A stretch of DNA of 64,000 bases from an uncultured Synechococcus sp. (GTDB taxonomy: Bacteria; Cyanobacteriota; Cyanobacteriia; Phormidesmidales; Phormidesmidaceae), in the NCBI GenBank assembly GCA_937911865.1, contig CALDSK010000144.1, positions 1-64,000 on the forward strand, given 5' to 3'. The notes beneath the pieces were generated by a model, which had not been told where the DNA came from, did no database searches, and worked only from the letters and a program-made list of their open reading frames with translations. Positions 18,645 to 26,501 of the stretch are shown piece after piece. The first letter of the stretch is position 1. Each line of letters begins with the position of its first letter. The translations under genes were made by a program, and so were the position numbers.

Positions 18645-19013
18645 ATGGCGACTTCATATTTGCGTACAATGGTTACTTCTGTAGCCTGTGCATCTTTTGC
18701 ACTGCTCGGAATGATCACACCAGCCCTGGCACAAGATCGCTCAGTTTGGCTCAATGAAGGCGAAACCGAAACGGTGACAGGCTACTTCTTTGAGGGTGAA
18801 ACTATCACTGCCGAATGCGACGTAGACTGTACAGATATTGACCTCTACCTCTACACTGAGCTAGGCGTACTGGTTGATTCTGACGATGAGTTAGACGACT
18901 TCCCAGTCTTGGTTGCACCGTTTGAGGGCACCTTCTCAGTTGAAATCACTATGCCTTCTTGCTCCCACTATCAGGGCTGTAGCGCATCTATCAGCTCTGA
19001 GCATGGCTTCTAA
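18645..19013 (+). CDS. Small exported Cys-containing beta protein, unknown function
   Basis: 122 residues: a signal peptide (about 1-29, cleavage after ALAQ) and a short beta-rich, very acidic domain. Four Cys (two in CDVDC, two in CSHYQGC) could form two disulfides after export. The pattern GETETVTGYFFEGETITAECDVDC...DLYLYTELG resembles pre-peptidase C-terminal (PPC) type beta domains, but only weakly. AAGGAAATT upstream serves as ribosome-binding site. Co-directional with the preceding exported protein; followed by a terminator. Confidence 0.7.
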   Translation: MATSYLRTMVTSVACASFALLGMITPALAQDRSVWLNEGETETVTGYFFEGETITAECDVDCTDIDLYLYTELGVLVDSDDELDDFPVLVAPFEGTFSVEITMPSCSHYQGCSASISSEHGF

Positions 19014-19108
19014 ACGCTCTCGATGCGGCGGCTATAGCAATCGCCAGATAAATAGTCCATACGTCTAAAAAATGGGCACCTTCATTCTACTTTTAATAAA
19101 AGCCAAGG

Positions 19109-19153
19109 AAAAAGGCTAGGAGAGCTGCGATCGCAGCTCTCCTTGCCTTTTTT
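19109..19153 (+). terminator. Terminator with a HIP1 octamer at the stem apex
   Basis: A long near-perfect hairpin from the A-run at 19109 to the T-run ending 19153; GGAGAGCTGCGA (19119-19130) pairs with TCGCAGCTCTCC (19131-19142). The apex is itself GCGATCGC, leaving almost no loop in the DNA. It should end the exported-protein pair. Confidence 0.8.
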
Positions 19154-19214
19154 AACAGATATTTTTTACAACAGATATTTAGAGTAGATGTCGAAAATCA
19201 CTCGCCTCTAGTTA

Positions 19215-19256
19215 AGCACCTAACTGAAAGCACCTAACTAAAAGCACTTAACTTAA
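19215..19256. repeat. 14-bp tandem repeat x3 spanning the end of the permease gene
   Basis: AGCACCTAACTGAA-type units at 19215-19228, 19229-19242 and 19243-19256. The array begins beyond the permease stop codon and runs into its last codons. Confidence 0.75.
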
Positions 19257-20568
19257 GCCACACATTTTGAACAATCACGCTTACGGCAATTACTATCATG
19301 CCAATCAGCAGCCCTTTACCGCCGGGGACCAAGGGAGAGGAAGAATCACGCAGCTTCCAGACCATCAGTGCTGGAATAATGCCAAACAAAACAGAGTTAC
19401 CAAAGGCACCCGCATAATCAATAGCGGCAAAAAAGAGATTCGGATCTAAAAAAGAGAACAGTAGCGGTGGCAGGAAAACCAACAGATAGGAAATTGGCTT
19501 TTCACTTCTCCCGATTGTTGTTGAAGCAAAGATATCTTGAAAAACGCTGAGCAGACCGAAGACAAATCCGATAAATGAAGTTGCGATCGCCAGCTCTGAA
19601 AATATAGAAATTGCCGCACCTAATCGAACATCTGTTGCACCTACTCGCAATAGTTCAACTGGGTCCAACAGAACTCCACTTGCTCCCTCATTCAGATACA
19701 GGCTCTGAACACTCAGCGGTATCGCCGCTAAAATTACGGCATTCCACAGGGCAAACATCACCAGTGGAACAGCCGCGCCTATCCAAATAGACTGCCGAAC
19801 TTTTTGATCATCGCCATTTAGCTGCCTTGCCACCACTGGCACAACGTTCTGATACACAAAAGCCACAAACATGACCGGAATCACGGCGCTTGCGTTCTCC
19901 CAGTGCTGCGGCTCTAAGTTAGCAATATCTGCCTGGCCAGCAACCAATAGCAAGAGACTGGCAAAAGCTGCGATCGCAATCACCACCAAAGCACTATTTA
20001 TCCAACCTATCCATCGCTCACTGCTGACGTAGAGAAAACTCCCTAGCAAAACAGCGAACGCAACATGTCCCCACCACAGGGGTACAGACAGTGACCCAGA
20101 CAGTAATACAGACGGCGAAACAGACGGCAACCAGCCAACAGCGCGGCTAACACGTGCTAAGCCTGTCGCTAAAATATCGCCGCCCCGAGCAACATAAGCC
20201 ACCAGCAGCGCATAGTGAATAAAAATATAAGCCACCCCAGCCACAGCCGCACCGCCTTTACCCAAGCTATCTTGAATAGTCGCCAGCAAACCCAAGTCTG
20301 TGCGCCCCGTCTGCCGCATTGCCTGCAAATTGGCTTCTGCAATCAAGAGCCCAGATACCACCATATACAGCCACGCGCCCAGCATCACCGCAGTAGAGGG
20401 CAGCACTCCAACTGGTAGCGTTACCGCAGGCAGCGCCAAAATGCCCGCACCAATCGTTGTTCCTGATATTAAAGCCGCGCTGCTATACACACTGCCCGAA
20501 CGGTGCTTAAAGGTTTGTTCCTCAGGTGCTAAACCTTCAAGCTCTGGATCTGAAAACAGTGATTTCAT
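19234..20568 (-). CDS. Aromatic amino acid permease (HAAAP family, TyrP/Mtr-like)
   Basis: 444-residue inner-membrane transporter with about 11 helices. The N-terminal signature SGTTIGAGILALPAVTLPVG is characteristic of the hydroxy/aromatic amino acid permease family, which carries tryptophan or tyrosine with protons. Cyanobacterial versions are widespread. Substrate specificity is not readable here. The last codons overlap a 14-bp repeat array, so the C-terminal few residues may be variable between strains. Transcribed alone on the minus strand, away from the carboxypeptidase gene. Confidence 0.88.
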   Translation of the reverse strand: MKSLFSDPELEGLAPEEQTFKHRSGSVYSSAALISGTTIGAGILALPAVTLPVGVLPSTAVMLGAWLYMVVSGLLIAEANLQAMRQTGRTDLGLLATIQDSLGKGGAAVAGVAYIFIHYALLVAYVARGGDILATGLARVSRAVGWLPSVSPSVLLSGSLSVPLWWGHVAFAVLLGSFLYVSSERWIGWINSALVVIAIAAFASLLLLVAGQADIANLEPQHWENASAVIPVMFVAFVYQNVVPVVARQLNGDDQKVRQSIWIGAAVPLVMFALWNAVILAAIPLSVQSLYLNEGASGVLLDPVELLRVGATDVRLGAAISIFSELAIATSFIGFVFGLLSVFQDIFASTTIGRSEKPISYLLVFLPPLLFSFLDPNLFFAAIDYAGAFGNSVLFGIIPALMVWKLRDSSSPLVPGGKGLLIGMIVIAVSVIVQNVWLKLSAFS

Positions 20569-20704
20569 TCGTTAGGGAGTAAAACAATATCAGCCAAACA
20601 ACATTGGCCAAACAGCATTCTAACCGAAGCACCGATCGCCAAGATCGCTCGCTAGACTTGTAAACGGACAATTAGCGAACAAAATAGCAAATAAGACCCT
20701 ACGC

Positions 20705-20736
20705 AAAAAACTGGCTCTAGTCTCCACCAGAGCCAG
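20705..20736 (-). terminator. Intrinsic terminator of the M14-RTX carboxypeptidase gene
   Basis: On the minus strand CTGGCTCT pairs perfectly with AGAGCCAG across a 16-nt loop and is followed by six T (20705-20710 on the plus strand as A). It lies 38 bp beyond the stop codon at 20774. Confidence 0.85.
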
Positions 20737-20773
20737 TAAACGATCAGATTAGCGTGTGGCTTAACTGCAAACC

Positions 20774-23599
20774 TTAGACAGGCACAAAGTGCCCTGCGCT
20801 CAGCTCATCAGCAGCAATGCCTGCTAGCCTCGCTAGGGTTTCATCAGCTAACCGAATGGCCGCATTTTGGCCGCGTTGAACAATTTCTAGATCATCGAAT
20901 GAAATACCTTTCACCAGGCCTATAAAATCAACCCCCAGCTCAAAATCAAGAATAGCGTCATTGCCTTCTCTCTCTGCCAGCACGAACGTATCGCTACCCT
21001 CTTCACCTGTCATCCGATCCTTGCCCTTACCACCGTAAATCAGGTCATCGCCGGCACCGCCAAAGAGATTGTCGTTGCCAGTATCGCCATAAAGCGTGTC
21101 ATCGCCTTCTCCACCCATCAGGCGATCACCCCCAGCGCCACCATACAAAACGTCATCACCCTCGTTACCGCTCAAGGCATCTCGACCACCTCGGCCCAAA
21201 ATAATGTCATCGCCCGCTTCCCCAGCGATCGCATCGCCGCCACCGCGCCCTTTCAGCAAATCATTGCCATCCGTGCCAACCAGCATCTCCATACCATCCG
21301 TGCCACCTAGCACTGGCCCATCCGGCCCTTCTAGCACATCCAAGAAAATAGCCGTCGGCACACCATAGGTACCATCCGCAGCCAGGCTCTCCACAAACAG
21401 CGTATGCCGCCCAGGCTCCAACCCAGACGTATCAATGTCGGTCGCCTTTATCCGCTCAACAGAACTATCAAACTCACCATCAGCCACTGTCATCTCAAAC
21501 AGCTCTGTTCCTGGTACCCAAGAAGGCGCATTAAAGCTGTAGCGCGCGCTGCCAATCTTCTTAGGATTGGGTATACGCAGGCCTTCTGTAATTCCTTCAG
21601 AACTCAGGTTGCCATCGTCATAGCGAGTCGCATCCGCAGTGCCATAAAGAGAAACTGACTGCCCGGCAAACACCTTCGGCAGACTTAGCCTCAAATCGAG
21701 AGAATCAGGGCCTTCTGAAGTTTGATAGGGCCGAAAAGCCGACTTTGCCGCGTAATAGAGCGCAGGCATAAACTCAGGTACGATGACCTCTTCAAAGTAC
21801 TCAGGGTCTTCAAAAAACTCGGTACCTAGCTCAATTGTGTAGGCCGCTGAGCCAAACGTCTCATACACCCAATCATCGGTCGTGCCGTCGGTAGGATACA
21901 GACCAATCGCCTGCTGAACGTCGTAGGCGTCACCCTCTAGACCGGTAAAGTAGCCAAGTTTTAAGCCTAAATTACGCAGCCCTTCCTGGTTGGGTGCAGG
22001 CTCTTCAGTGTTACCGAAAGGATAGAGCACCAGATTGCCAAAACTGTGTACATCAAGGTACACGCCGGTTGCATCGTCCGGCGCAGGGGCAAACACATCA
22101 TCGGGCTTTTGATCTTCTGGAAACAGCTCTAAAAGGTAATCCCTAGCCGTCTGGCTTTCAGGTTCTGAAAAGGGAAAGGGACCGCGATAAACATTAGAGC
22201 TTGGGTCGCCACTAGATCCATCTGGAACTTCACCAAAAGCAGAGTCGTAATTTCGGTTCAGGTCAACGCCATACGTAGGGAAAGGAGCCGCTTCCAAGTC
22301 AGGATCGGGGTTCGGATTAGCATTTTTGCGCCAAGAGTAGCCTTGTTCTGCAAGCTTTCGACCGTCGGGGTTCAGAATAGGAACAAGGTGAATTTGGGTG
22401 TAGTCCAGCAGCCAAGTCGCCTCTGGATCGGTGCCGTAATTATTTACTAATTCTTCAGCGAAGCGAGTAACCAGCTCAGCTGTCGTGTACTCGCGTGCAT
22501 GAATGGCCCCCTGCACATACAGCACAGGCTTCTCATAGCCAGGAATATCGGTCGCCTTGTTAGTCAGCTGCAGGGCCTGAATGTCATAGCCTTTAGGACC
22601 ACCCGGTGTTTCCTTGTCGTAGCTATCACCAATATCGACCCAGCTAGCAATCTCAGCGTTGTTATCAGCCAGTGCTGATAAATTACTGTACGTTTCTTCC
22701 ACCGTCCGGTAGCTTGCGAATCCCGGAATCGTGCTGTCGGTAATTTGAACCGGAACAGCATCTAGCGCCAAACCATCGTAAGCAGGGTCATCGCTAACAA
22801 CCTCTATCTCAACATCGCTCAGCTGGTCTTCACCTTCGTCTATATCGTCGGCGATCGCACTTACCGTCGCCACCTGCGACTCAAACCAGTTTTGAGTCGT
22901 AAAGGTAAGGGGGTCAATGTCTTCCAACTGCTGACCGTCCGCCACAAAGTTCAAAGTGACATCCGAGCTAGGTCGGCTCTGTAGCGTAAATGCAAAATTT
23001 AGCGGGTCGGGCACGTTGTCTTCGCTAACAGCCACCTCACCTGTCGGCAGAATCACCCCTGGTTCCAGGTAATCAACCACTTCAATGTTGTCAACAGCCC
23101 AAGCAAAAGACCAGTCACCATCGAAGCGAAAACGTAGCTGCGCGTCGTCACTGTCAGCGACTAAATCGGTCAAGTCAACGATGCGCTGACCGTCGAACTG
23201 ACCAGCACCATCTTCTGAGTAAGCCGTTTCCCAGGTTTCGCCATCGTCGATTGAGGTTTCAACATAAATCTGGCTGGCGAAATCTGGATCGGTAAAACCG
23301 AAATACCATTGGTCGTACTGTAAAAAAGCACCTTCAACATCAGCAATATCAAAAACAGGAGAGATTAAAGCAACGCTCTCTTCGGTGTCATCATCTGAGA
23401 GGGCATCACTGTCGTAGACAGCTACGGGGCCAGAAAATGGCGCTTCATCGATAAAACCGCGATCGCCTGGATTATCGAAACGCCACTGGTCGGTTTCAGG
23501 ATTTCCTTCCAGTAGCACCTGCGTCCATCCGGCAGGAGGCGTGCTACCAGTAGCATCGCTGAAATTCTCAGAGAAAAGAGTAGTGGGTTGTTTTTGCAC
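20774..23599 (-). CDS. Secreted M14 zinc carboxypeptidase with RTX calcium-binding repeats
   Basis: 941-residue multidomain exoenzyme. An N-terminal beta-sandwich (about 5-175, with DNIEVVDYLEPG at its end) is followed by a Calx-beta-like domain (about 180-290). The M14 peptidase spans about 300-640: zinc ligands H367 and E370 (HAREYTTAE), NPDGR...RK and DLNRNYD further on, a third His in YLDVHSFGNL and the catalytic Glu in YTIELG near 590. A further beta domain then leads to RTX nonapeptides (GGxGxDxxx, about 765-870), which bind Ca2+ outside the cell. There is no Sec signal and the C-terminus is RTX-type, so a type I secretion system elsewhere is the likely exit. A terminator follows. Confidence 0.88.
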   Translation of the reverse strand: MQKQPTTLFSENFSDATGSTPPAGWTQVLLEGNPETDQWRFDNPGDRGFIDEAPFSGPVAVYDSDALSDDDTEESVALISPVFDIADVEGAFLQYDQWYFGFTDPDFASQIYVETSIDDGETWETAYSEDGAGQFDGQRIVDLTDLVADSDDAQLRFRFDGDWSFAWAVDNIEVVDYLEPGVILPTGEVAVSEDNVPDPLNFAFTLQSRPSSDVTLNFVADGQQLEDIDPLTFTTQNWFESQVATVSAIADDIDEGEDQLSDVEIEVVSDDPAYDGLALDAVPVQITDSTIPGFASYRTVEETYSNLSALADNNAEIASWVDIGDSYDKETPGGPKGYDIQALQLTNKATDIPGYEKPVLYVQGAIHAREYTTAELVTRFAEELVNNYGTDPEATWLLDYTQIHLVPILNPDGRKLAEQGYSWRKNANPNPDPDLEAAPFPTYGVDLNRNYDSAFGEVPDGSSGDPSSNVYRGPFPFSEPESQTARDYLLELFPEDQKPDDVFAPAPDDATGVYLDVHSFGNLVLYPFGNTEEPAPNQEGLRNLGLKLGYFTGLEGDAYDVQQAIGLYPTDGTTDDWVYETFGSAAYTIELGTEFFEDPEYFEEVIVPEFMPALYYAAKSAFRPYQTSEGPDSLDLRLSLPKVFAGQSVSLYGTADATRYDDGNLSSEGITEGLRIPNPKKIGSARYSFNAPSWVPGTELFEMTVADGEFDSSVERIKATDIDTSGLEPGRHTLFVESLAADGTYGVPTAIFLDVLEGPDGPVLGGTDGMEMLVGTDGNDLLKGRGGGDAIAGEAGDDIILGRGGRDALSGNEGDDVLYGGAGGDRLMGGEGDDTLYGDTGNDNLFGGAGDDLIYGGKGKDRMTGEEGSDTFVLAEREGNDAILDFELGVDFIGLVKGISFDDLEIVQRGQNAAIRLADETLARLAGIAADELSAGHFVPV

Positions 23600-23776
23600 G
23601 GGGGGGCCTGAACTAAACTAGATGCCGCAATCGTTAGAAAATTACCTAGCAAATAAATCTACCCTTTTACAGATTATCCAAGCCTTCTCCTGTCGGTTCC
23701 CTAACATACCGAATCGCCCCGGTGGTGACCGTTTAGCGTAGTTGCACTAAGCTTGAGACATTAGCAAAAAAATGCT

Positions 23777-24301
23777 GTGTTTAAACGCGTAACTGTCATC
23801 ACGTTTTTACTGCTGCTAGCCAGTATCAGTAGCACTAGTATCGGTAGCACCAGTACCGATGGCGTCAGCACCGATGGCGTCAGCACCGATGGCATCAGCA
23901 CTGCCGCAGAATCGGGAGCACAGCCAACATCAGAGTCAGAACCACGTGCAGCCTCCTTTGCAGATTGGCCACCAGGAACCTATCGATATACTGCTACAAC
24001 CGCAGACGCCACACCGCACGATTGGATTTTGCGCAAGAGCGGCTCAGCGGTTGTTGGCATTGAGCTATTAACAAGGCAAAGGCGTACAGCCGTCCTTCAC
24101 TGCTTCAGGGGTCAAGCCGAAGGCGATCGCATTACCAACATCACCCAGGTCTCGCCACCCTACAGCCCCGCCTCCGAATGGGTATCAGGGCGAACATTAG
24201 ATCTATCCACCCTCAGCCTGGCAGAAGCGCAAGCAGAAAGCGCACTTTCGCCGGCAGAGCAAGCCGCACTCAGCAGCTGTCTTCAGCTTTTTTGGCGTTA
24301 G
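23777..24301 (+). CDS. Exported protein with STDGV repeats, unknown function
   Basis: 174 residues from a GTG at 23777: a hydrophobic signal (about 1-20), then a Ser/Thr/Asp repeat (STDGVSTDGVSTDGIS, about 26-41) produced by a 15-bp tandem repeat, then a compact domain with one internal Cys pair (LHCF and SSCLQLFW). The domain resembles small cyanobacterial exported proteins I cannot name. The start codon is non-ATG; an ATG five bases upstream is out of frame. Two further exported proteins follow on the same strand. Confidence 0.6.
   Translation: MFKRVTVITFLLLLASISSTSIGSTSTDGVSTDGVSTDGISTAAESGAQPTSESEPRAASFADWPPGTYRYTATTADATPHDWILRKSGSAVVGIELLTRQRRTAVLHCFRGQAEGDRITNITQVSPPYSPASEWVSGRTLDLSTLSLAEAQAESALSPAEQAALSSCLQLFWR
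23855..23899. repeat. 15-bp tandem repeat x3 in a linker
   Basis: ACCGATGGCGTCAGC at 23855-23869 and 23870-23884, then with one change at 23885-23899. Encodes the STDGV linker of the surrounding gene. Confidence 0.9.
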
Positions 24302-24356
24302 CGCCCGCTATAGTAGATCGAGTAAAGACTTTGAGCGCGATTCTCTTAGCATCCCT

Positions 24357-24776
24357 ATGAACCTGTATCAGCAAGGCCTGCGAGTTGTCATTTTAGCTGC
24401 GATCGCACTCTTCACGCTCATCACAACACCCAACTTCAGCGCAGCCAACGGTCTCCAAACGGCTCCATTTACCGAACAGCCTGCCACCCTAGTGGGTCCC
24501 CGCGCAGACTCACCCATTCCCATTTACCTGCGACCAGCGGCCAATCAGCCCAACGTAGGCTACGGCGTCAACGGCAGCGCAGTTACCGTACTAGAACAGG
24601 TTGCCAGCTTCTTACCCGAGGCCGACCAAGACACCGCCTGGAATCATATTCGGCTCGACGACGCGCCCTATACCGAAGGCTGGGTCCAAGGAAGATTTCT
24701 AGCTATCTCGATGGAGTTACCCCAGCTCTCGGACCAGCTCTCGAACCAGCTCTTAGAGACGTCTACCGATCCTTGA
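24357..24776 (+). CDS. Exported protein with SH3b-like domain
   Basis: 139 residues: a signal peptide (about 1-30, cleavage near FSAANG), then a bacterial SH3-like domain (about 45-120) with IYLRPAANQPNVGYGVNGSAVTVLEQV and the end motif EGWVQGRFL; Gly-Trp-Val near the end is usual for SH3b. The tail has a short duplicated LSDQLSNQLL encoded by a 12-bp repeat. SH3b domains in exported bacterial proteins usually bind peptidoglycan or other surface ligands; no enzyme domain is attached here. Starts 55 bp after the preceding exported protein. Confidence 0.75.
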   Translation: MNLYQQGLRVVILAAIALFTLITTPNFSAANGLQTAPFTEQPATLVGPRADSPIPIYLRPAANQPNVGYGVNGSAVTVLEQVASFLPEADQDTAWNHIRLDDAPYTEGWVQGRFLAISMELPQLSDQLSNQLLETSTDP

Positions 24777-25212
24777 CAGCAGGAAACAAGGGAGATTCTA
24801 AAGCAAACATTAAGAAAAATATTGAAGAATACTCTGAAGGCAGCCTGTCAGTCTGCACCGCCACAACAGGCGACTGGTCAGAATCAGAAAAAATTAGCTG
24901 TGACAGCAGAACAACTGTCAGAGCTTCTAAAGTCTCTGCAGATTTCAAAGTCTCTATGAATAGCATCAATCTACTCCAGCAGAAGGAGAAATTTATCGCT
25001 GAGTCATAGCCTTCTATACAGGCCATAGCTGGCTTCGTCTTGTTAATTTAAATCTCATACACCTGCAGAGCAAGCCCTTTACCTTCTGGCTTACTCCGGA
25101 CACTGGCGTGACACATGGATTGTTGTCATAGAGAGCAACTAATGGCTTCTCTGGTCGATAACAATGCAAGAAGACTAATGACAGAAGACTGACGCTAACG
25201 GGACTTAATCCT
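24777..25212. other. 436-bp stretch with only doubtful coding
   Basis: A TTG-initiated frame at 24773-25009 overlaps the previous stop and would encode 78 polar residues; the opposite strand is open too. Neither shows a recognisable motif, so no gene is called. I see no clear regulatory signal. Confidence 0.4.
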
Positions 25213-25725
25213 ATGGGACGCACTCGCAATATTTTAGACTTGGGTTTGGCCATCGGCGCGATCGCAGGTAGTGTTGCTGTCCTTTCACCACAAACGCTAT
25301 GGGGCAACCGAGACCTAGAATCGATGACCTCAGCCCAGGCAGTTGGCACAGCAGTCGAATTATCAGTCCAAGAATCATCCATTCAAACAGAGAAGACTCT
25401 GCCCCTAGCCCAGTTTCTCGGCATTGGGCAGTTCATCAAAACCCCCACAGACTATAGCGTTGTCGTAGGAGATAAAACGGCGAAAGTTACAGATGCGTCT
25501 TTGGCGGGCGATCGCATGGTCATTGAATACAGCTACACCGCTAGCAACAAGACCAAAACCGGCAAACTCACAGGCACTGTCAACGGCGATGGCATCTTCT
25601 CAGGCGTTTACCAGGCACCCGCTATAAAGGGTATCGATAAAGCCAATGCTACCTTTACATTTGAAGCCGATGGCACAGCCAAAGAAAAGGGGAACAGCGA
25701 GAACGCTACGCGAATTGTTCTGTAG
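25213..25725 (+). CDS. Exported or membrane-anchored hypothetical protein
   Basis: 170 residues: an N-terminal hydrophobic segment (about 8-30, ILDLGLAIGAIAGSVAVLSP) that may be an uncleaved anchor or signal, a variable linker, then a beta-rich domain (about 70-168) with repeated KTGKLTGTVNGDGIFSGVYQAP-like strands and regular Gly/Asp turns. I do not recognise a family. The strands resemble small lipocalin- or hemopexin-like barrels only in a general way. Followed by a candidate terminator at 25838-25892. Confidence 0.65.
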   Translation: MGRTRNILDLGLAIGAIAGSVAVLSPQTLWGNRDLESMTSAQAVGTAVELSVQESSIQTEKTLPLAQFLGIGQFIKTPTDYSVVVGDKTAKVTDASLAGDRMVIEYSYTASNKTKTGKLTGTVNGDGIFSGVYQAPAIKGIDKANATFTFEADGTAKEKGNSENATRIVL

Positions 25726-25837
25726 GCACTGGCCAGACTATAAGCCTGCTCTATTTAGCCAACTTCATCTAGAGATGAGTGCAAAAGAGATAAGCGCAAA
25801 AGGGTGTCATTAGATCGAGACGGTACAAACTTGACAT

Positions 25838-25892
25838 GGCTGGGATTGCTCGGTGTTTGACTACTTTGAGCTTATGTCCCAGCCTTTGTTTT
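25838..25892 (+). terminator. Candidate terminator with a long loop
   Basis: GGCTGGGA (25838-25845) pairs perfectly with TCCCAGCC (25877-25884), followed by TTTGTTTT. The 31-nt loop makes it less certain. Confidence 0.6.
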
Positions 25893-25909
25893 AGCTCACT
25901 TTTTTTGGC

Positions 25910-26302
25910 TCACTTTTTTGCTGTCGAGCTCAAGTCTTTCTTAGCCACCATGAACACGATGTTCGCTTTACCTATTGGCAGCTTGTAATCACCCGCTTGC
26001 CATTGGTAATCAATCGCAAACCCCGCATTCGTCAAACTTTTCTCTAAGTCTTTCATCGTAAAGCCCCTGACTAACGGAAAAAGTCTCAAGAATTTACCAA
26101 TAGGTGCAATCAGATTGAACCAAGTCGTATCCCCCAGGCATACTGTACTGGTGATAAAAAATCCGCCAGGTTGGAGCATGTTATAGACCTTGCTAATGAC
26201 CGCTTCCTTGTTTTCTAGTAGGTGTAAAACGTTCAAGCCCAACATAGGTTGTCTTGAATAATCTGCGGCGACTTTGTTCCAAAATTTAGCTGAAAAGTTC
26301 AT
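25910..26302 (-). CDS. Class I SAM methyltransferase lacking its SAM-binding half
   Basis: 130 residues that align with both ends, but not the middle, of a common class I methyltransferase family. The start (MNFSAKFWNKVAADYSRQPM) matches the family N-terminus, which normally continues through a DEASY helix and the glycine-rich SAM motif (EFGCGTG). Here residue 20 runs directly into LGLNVLHLLENKEAV, the conserved region after motif III, and continues normally to the end with MLQPGGFF, TSTVCLGDT, APIGKFL and AGFAIDYQW. An in-frame deletion of roughly 80 codons is the simplest reading, so the protein cannot bind SAM in the usual way. It sits 200 bp downstream of a MalT-type regulator on the same strand. 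Probably a decaying gene. Confidence 0.8.
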   Translation of the reverse strand: MNFSAKFWNKVAADYSRQPMLGLNVLHLLENKEAVISKVYNMLQPGGFFITSTVCLGDTTWFNLIAPIGKFLRLFPLVRGFTMKDLEKSLTNAGFAIDYQWQAGDYKLPIGKANIVFMVAKKDLSSTAKK

Positions 26303-26420
26303 TACATCCTCGTTGGTTGAATTAAACGAACAACTCCAAAATAGAAACGGATGTGAGGATCTGTTGTCCCTAGATGTGGGGATTAGATCTGGGGATTATC
26401 TCCAGGTATTGAGAGACGAG

Positions 26421-26480
26421 TTCTGGATGGATGAGTTCTGGATGGATGAGTTCTGGATGGATGAGTTCTGGATGGATGAG
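26421..26480. repeat. 15-bp tandem repeat x4, exact
   Basis: TTCTGGATGGATGAG occurs four times without change at 26421-26435, 26436-26450, 26451-26465 and 26466-26480, in the 199-bp gap between the methyltransferase remnant and the LuxR gene. Confidence 0.95.
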
Positions 26481-26501
26481 TAATTGGAGTAAGAGACCTC
26501 G

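Noticed and set aside
24773..25009. TTG-started 78-codon frame overlapping the SH3b gene stop
   Set aside because: Both strands are open here and neither gives a convincing protein; listed only as an uncertain stretch.
26274..26483. Plus-strand frame ending in FWMDE repeats
   Set aside because: The repeated peptide comes entirely from the 15-bp DNA array, and the start lies inside the opposite methyltransferase gene.
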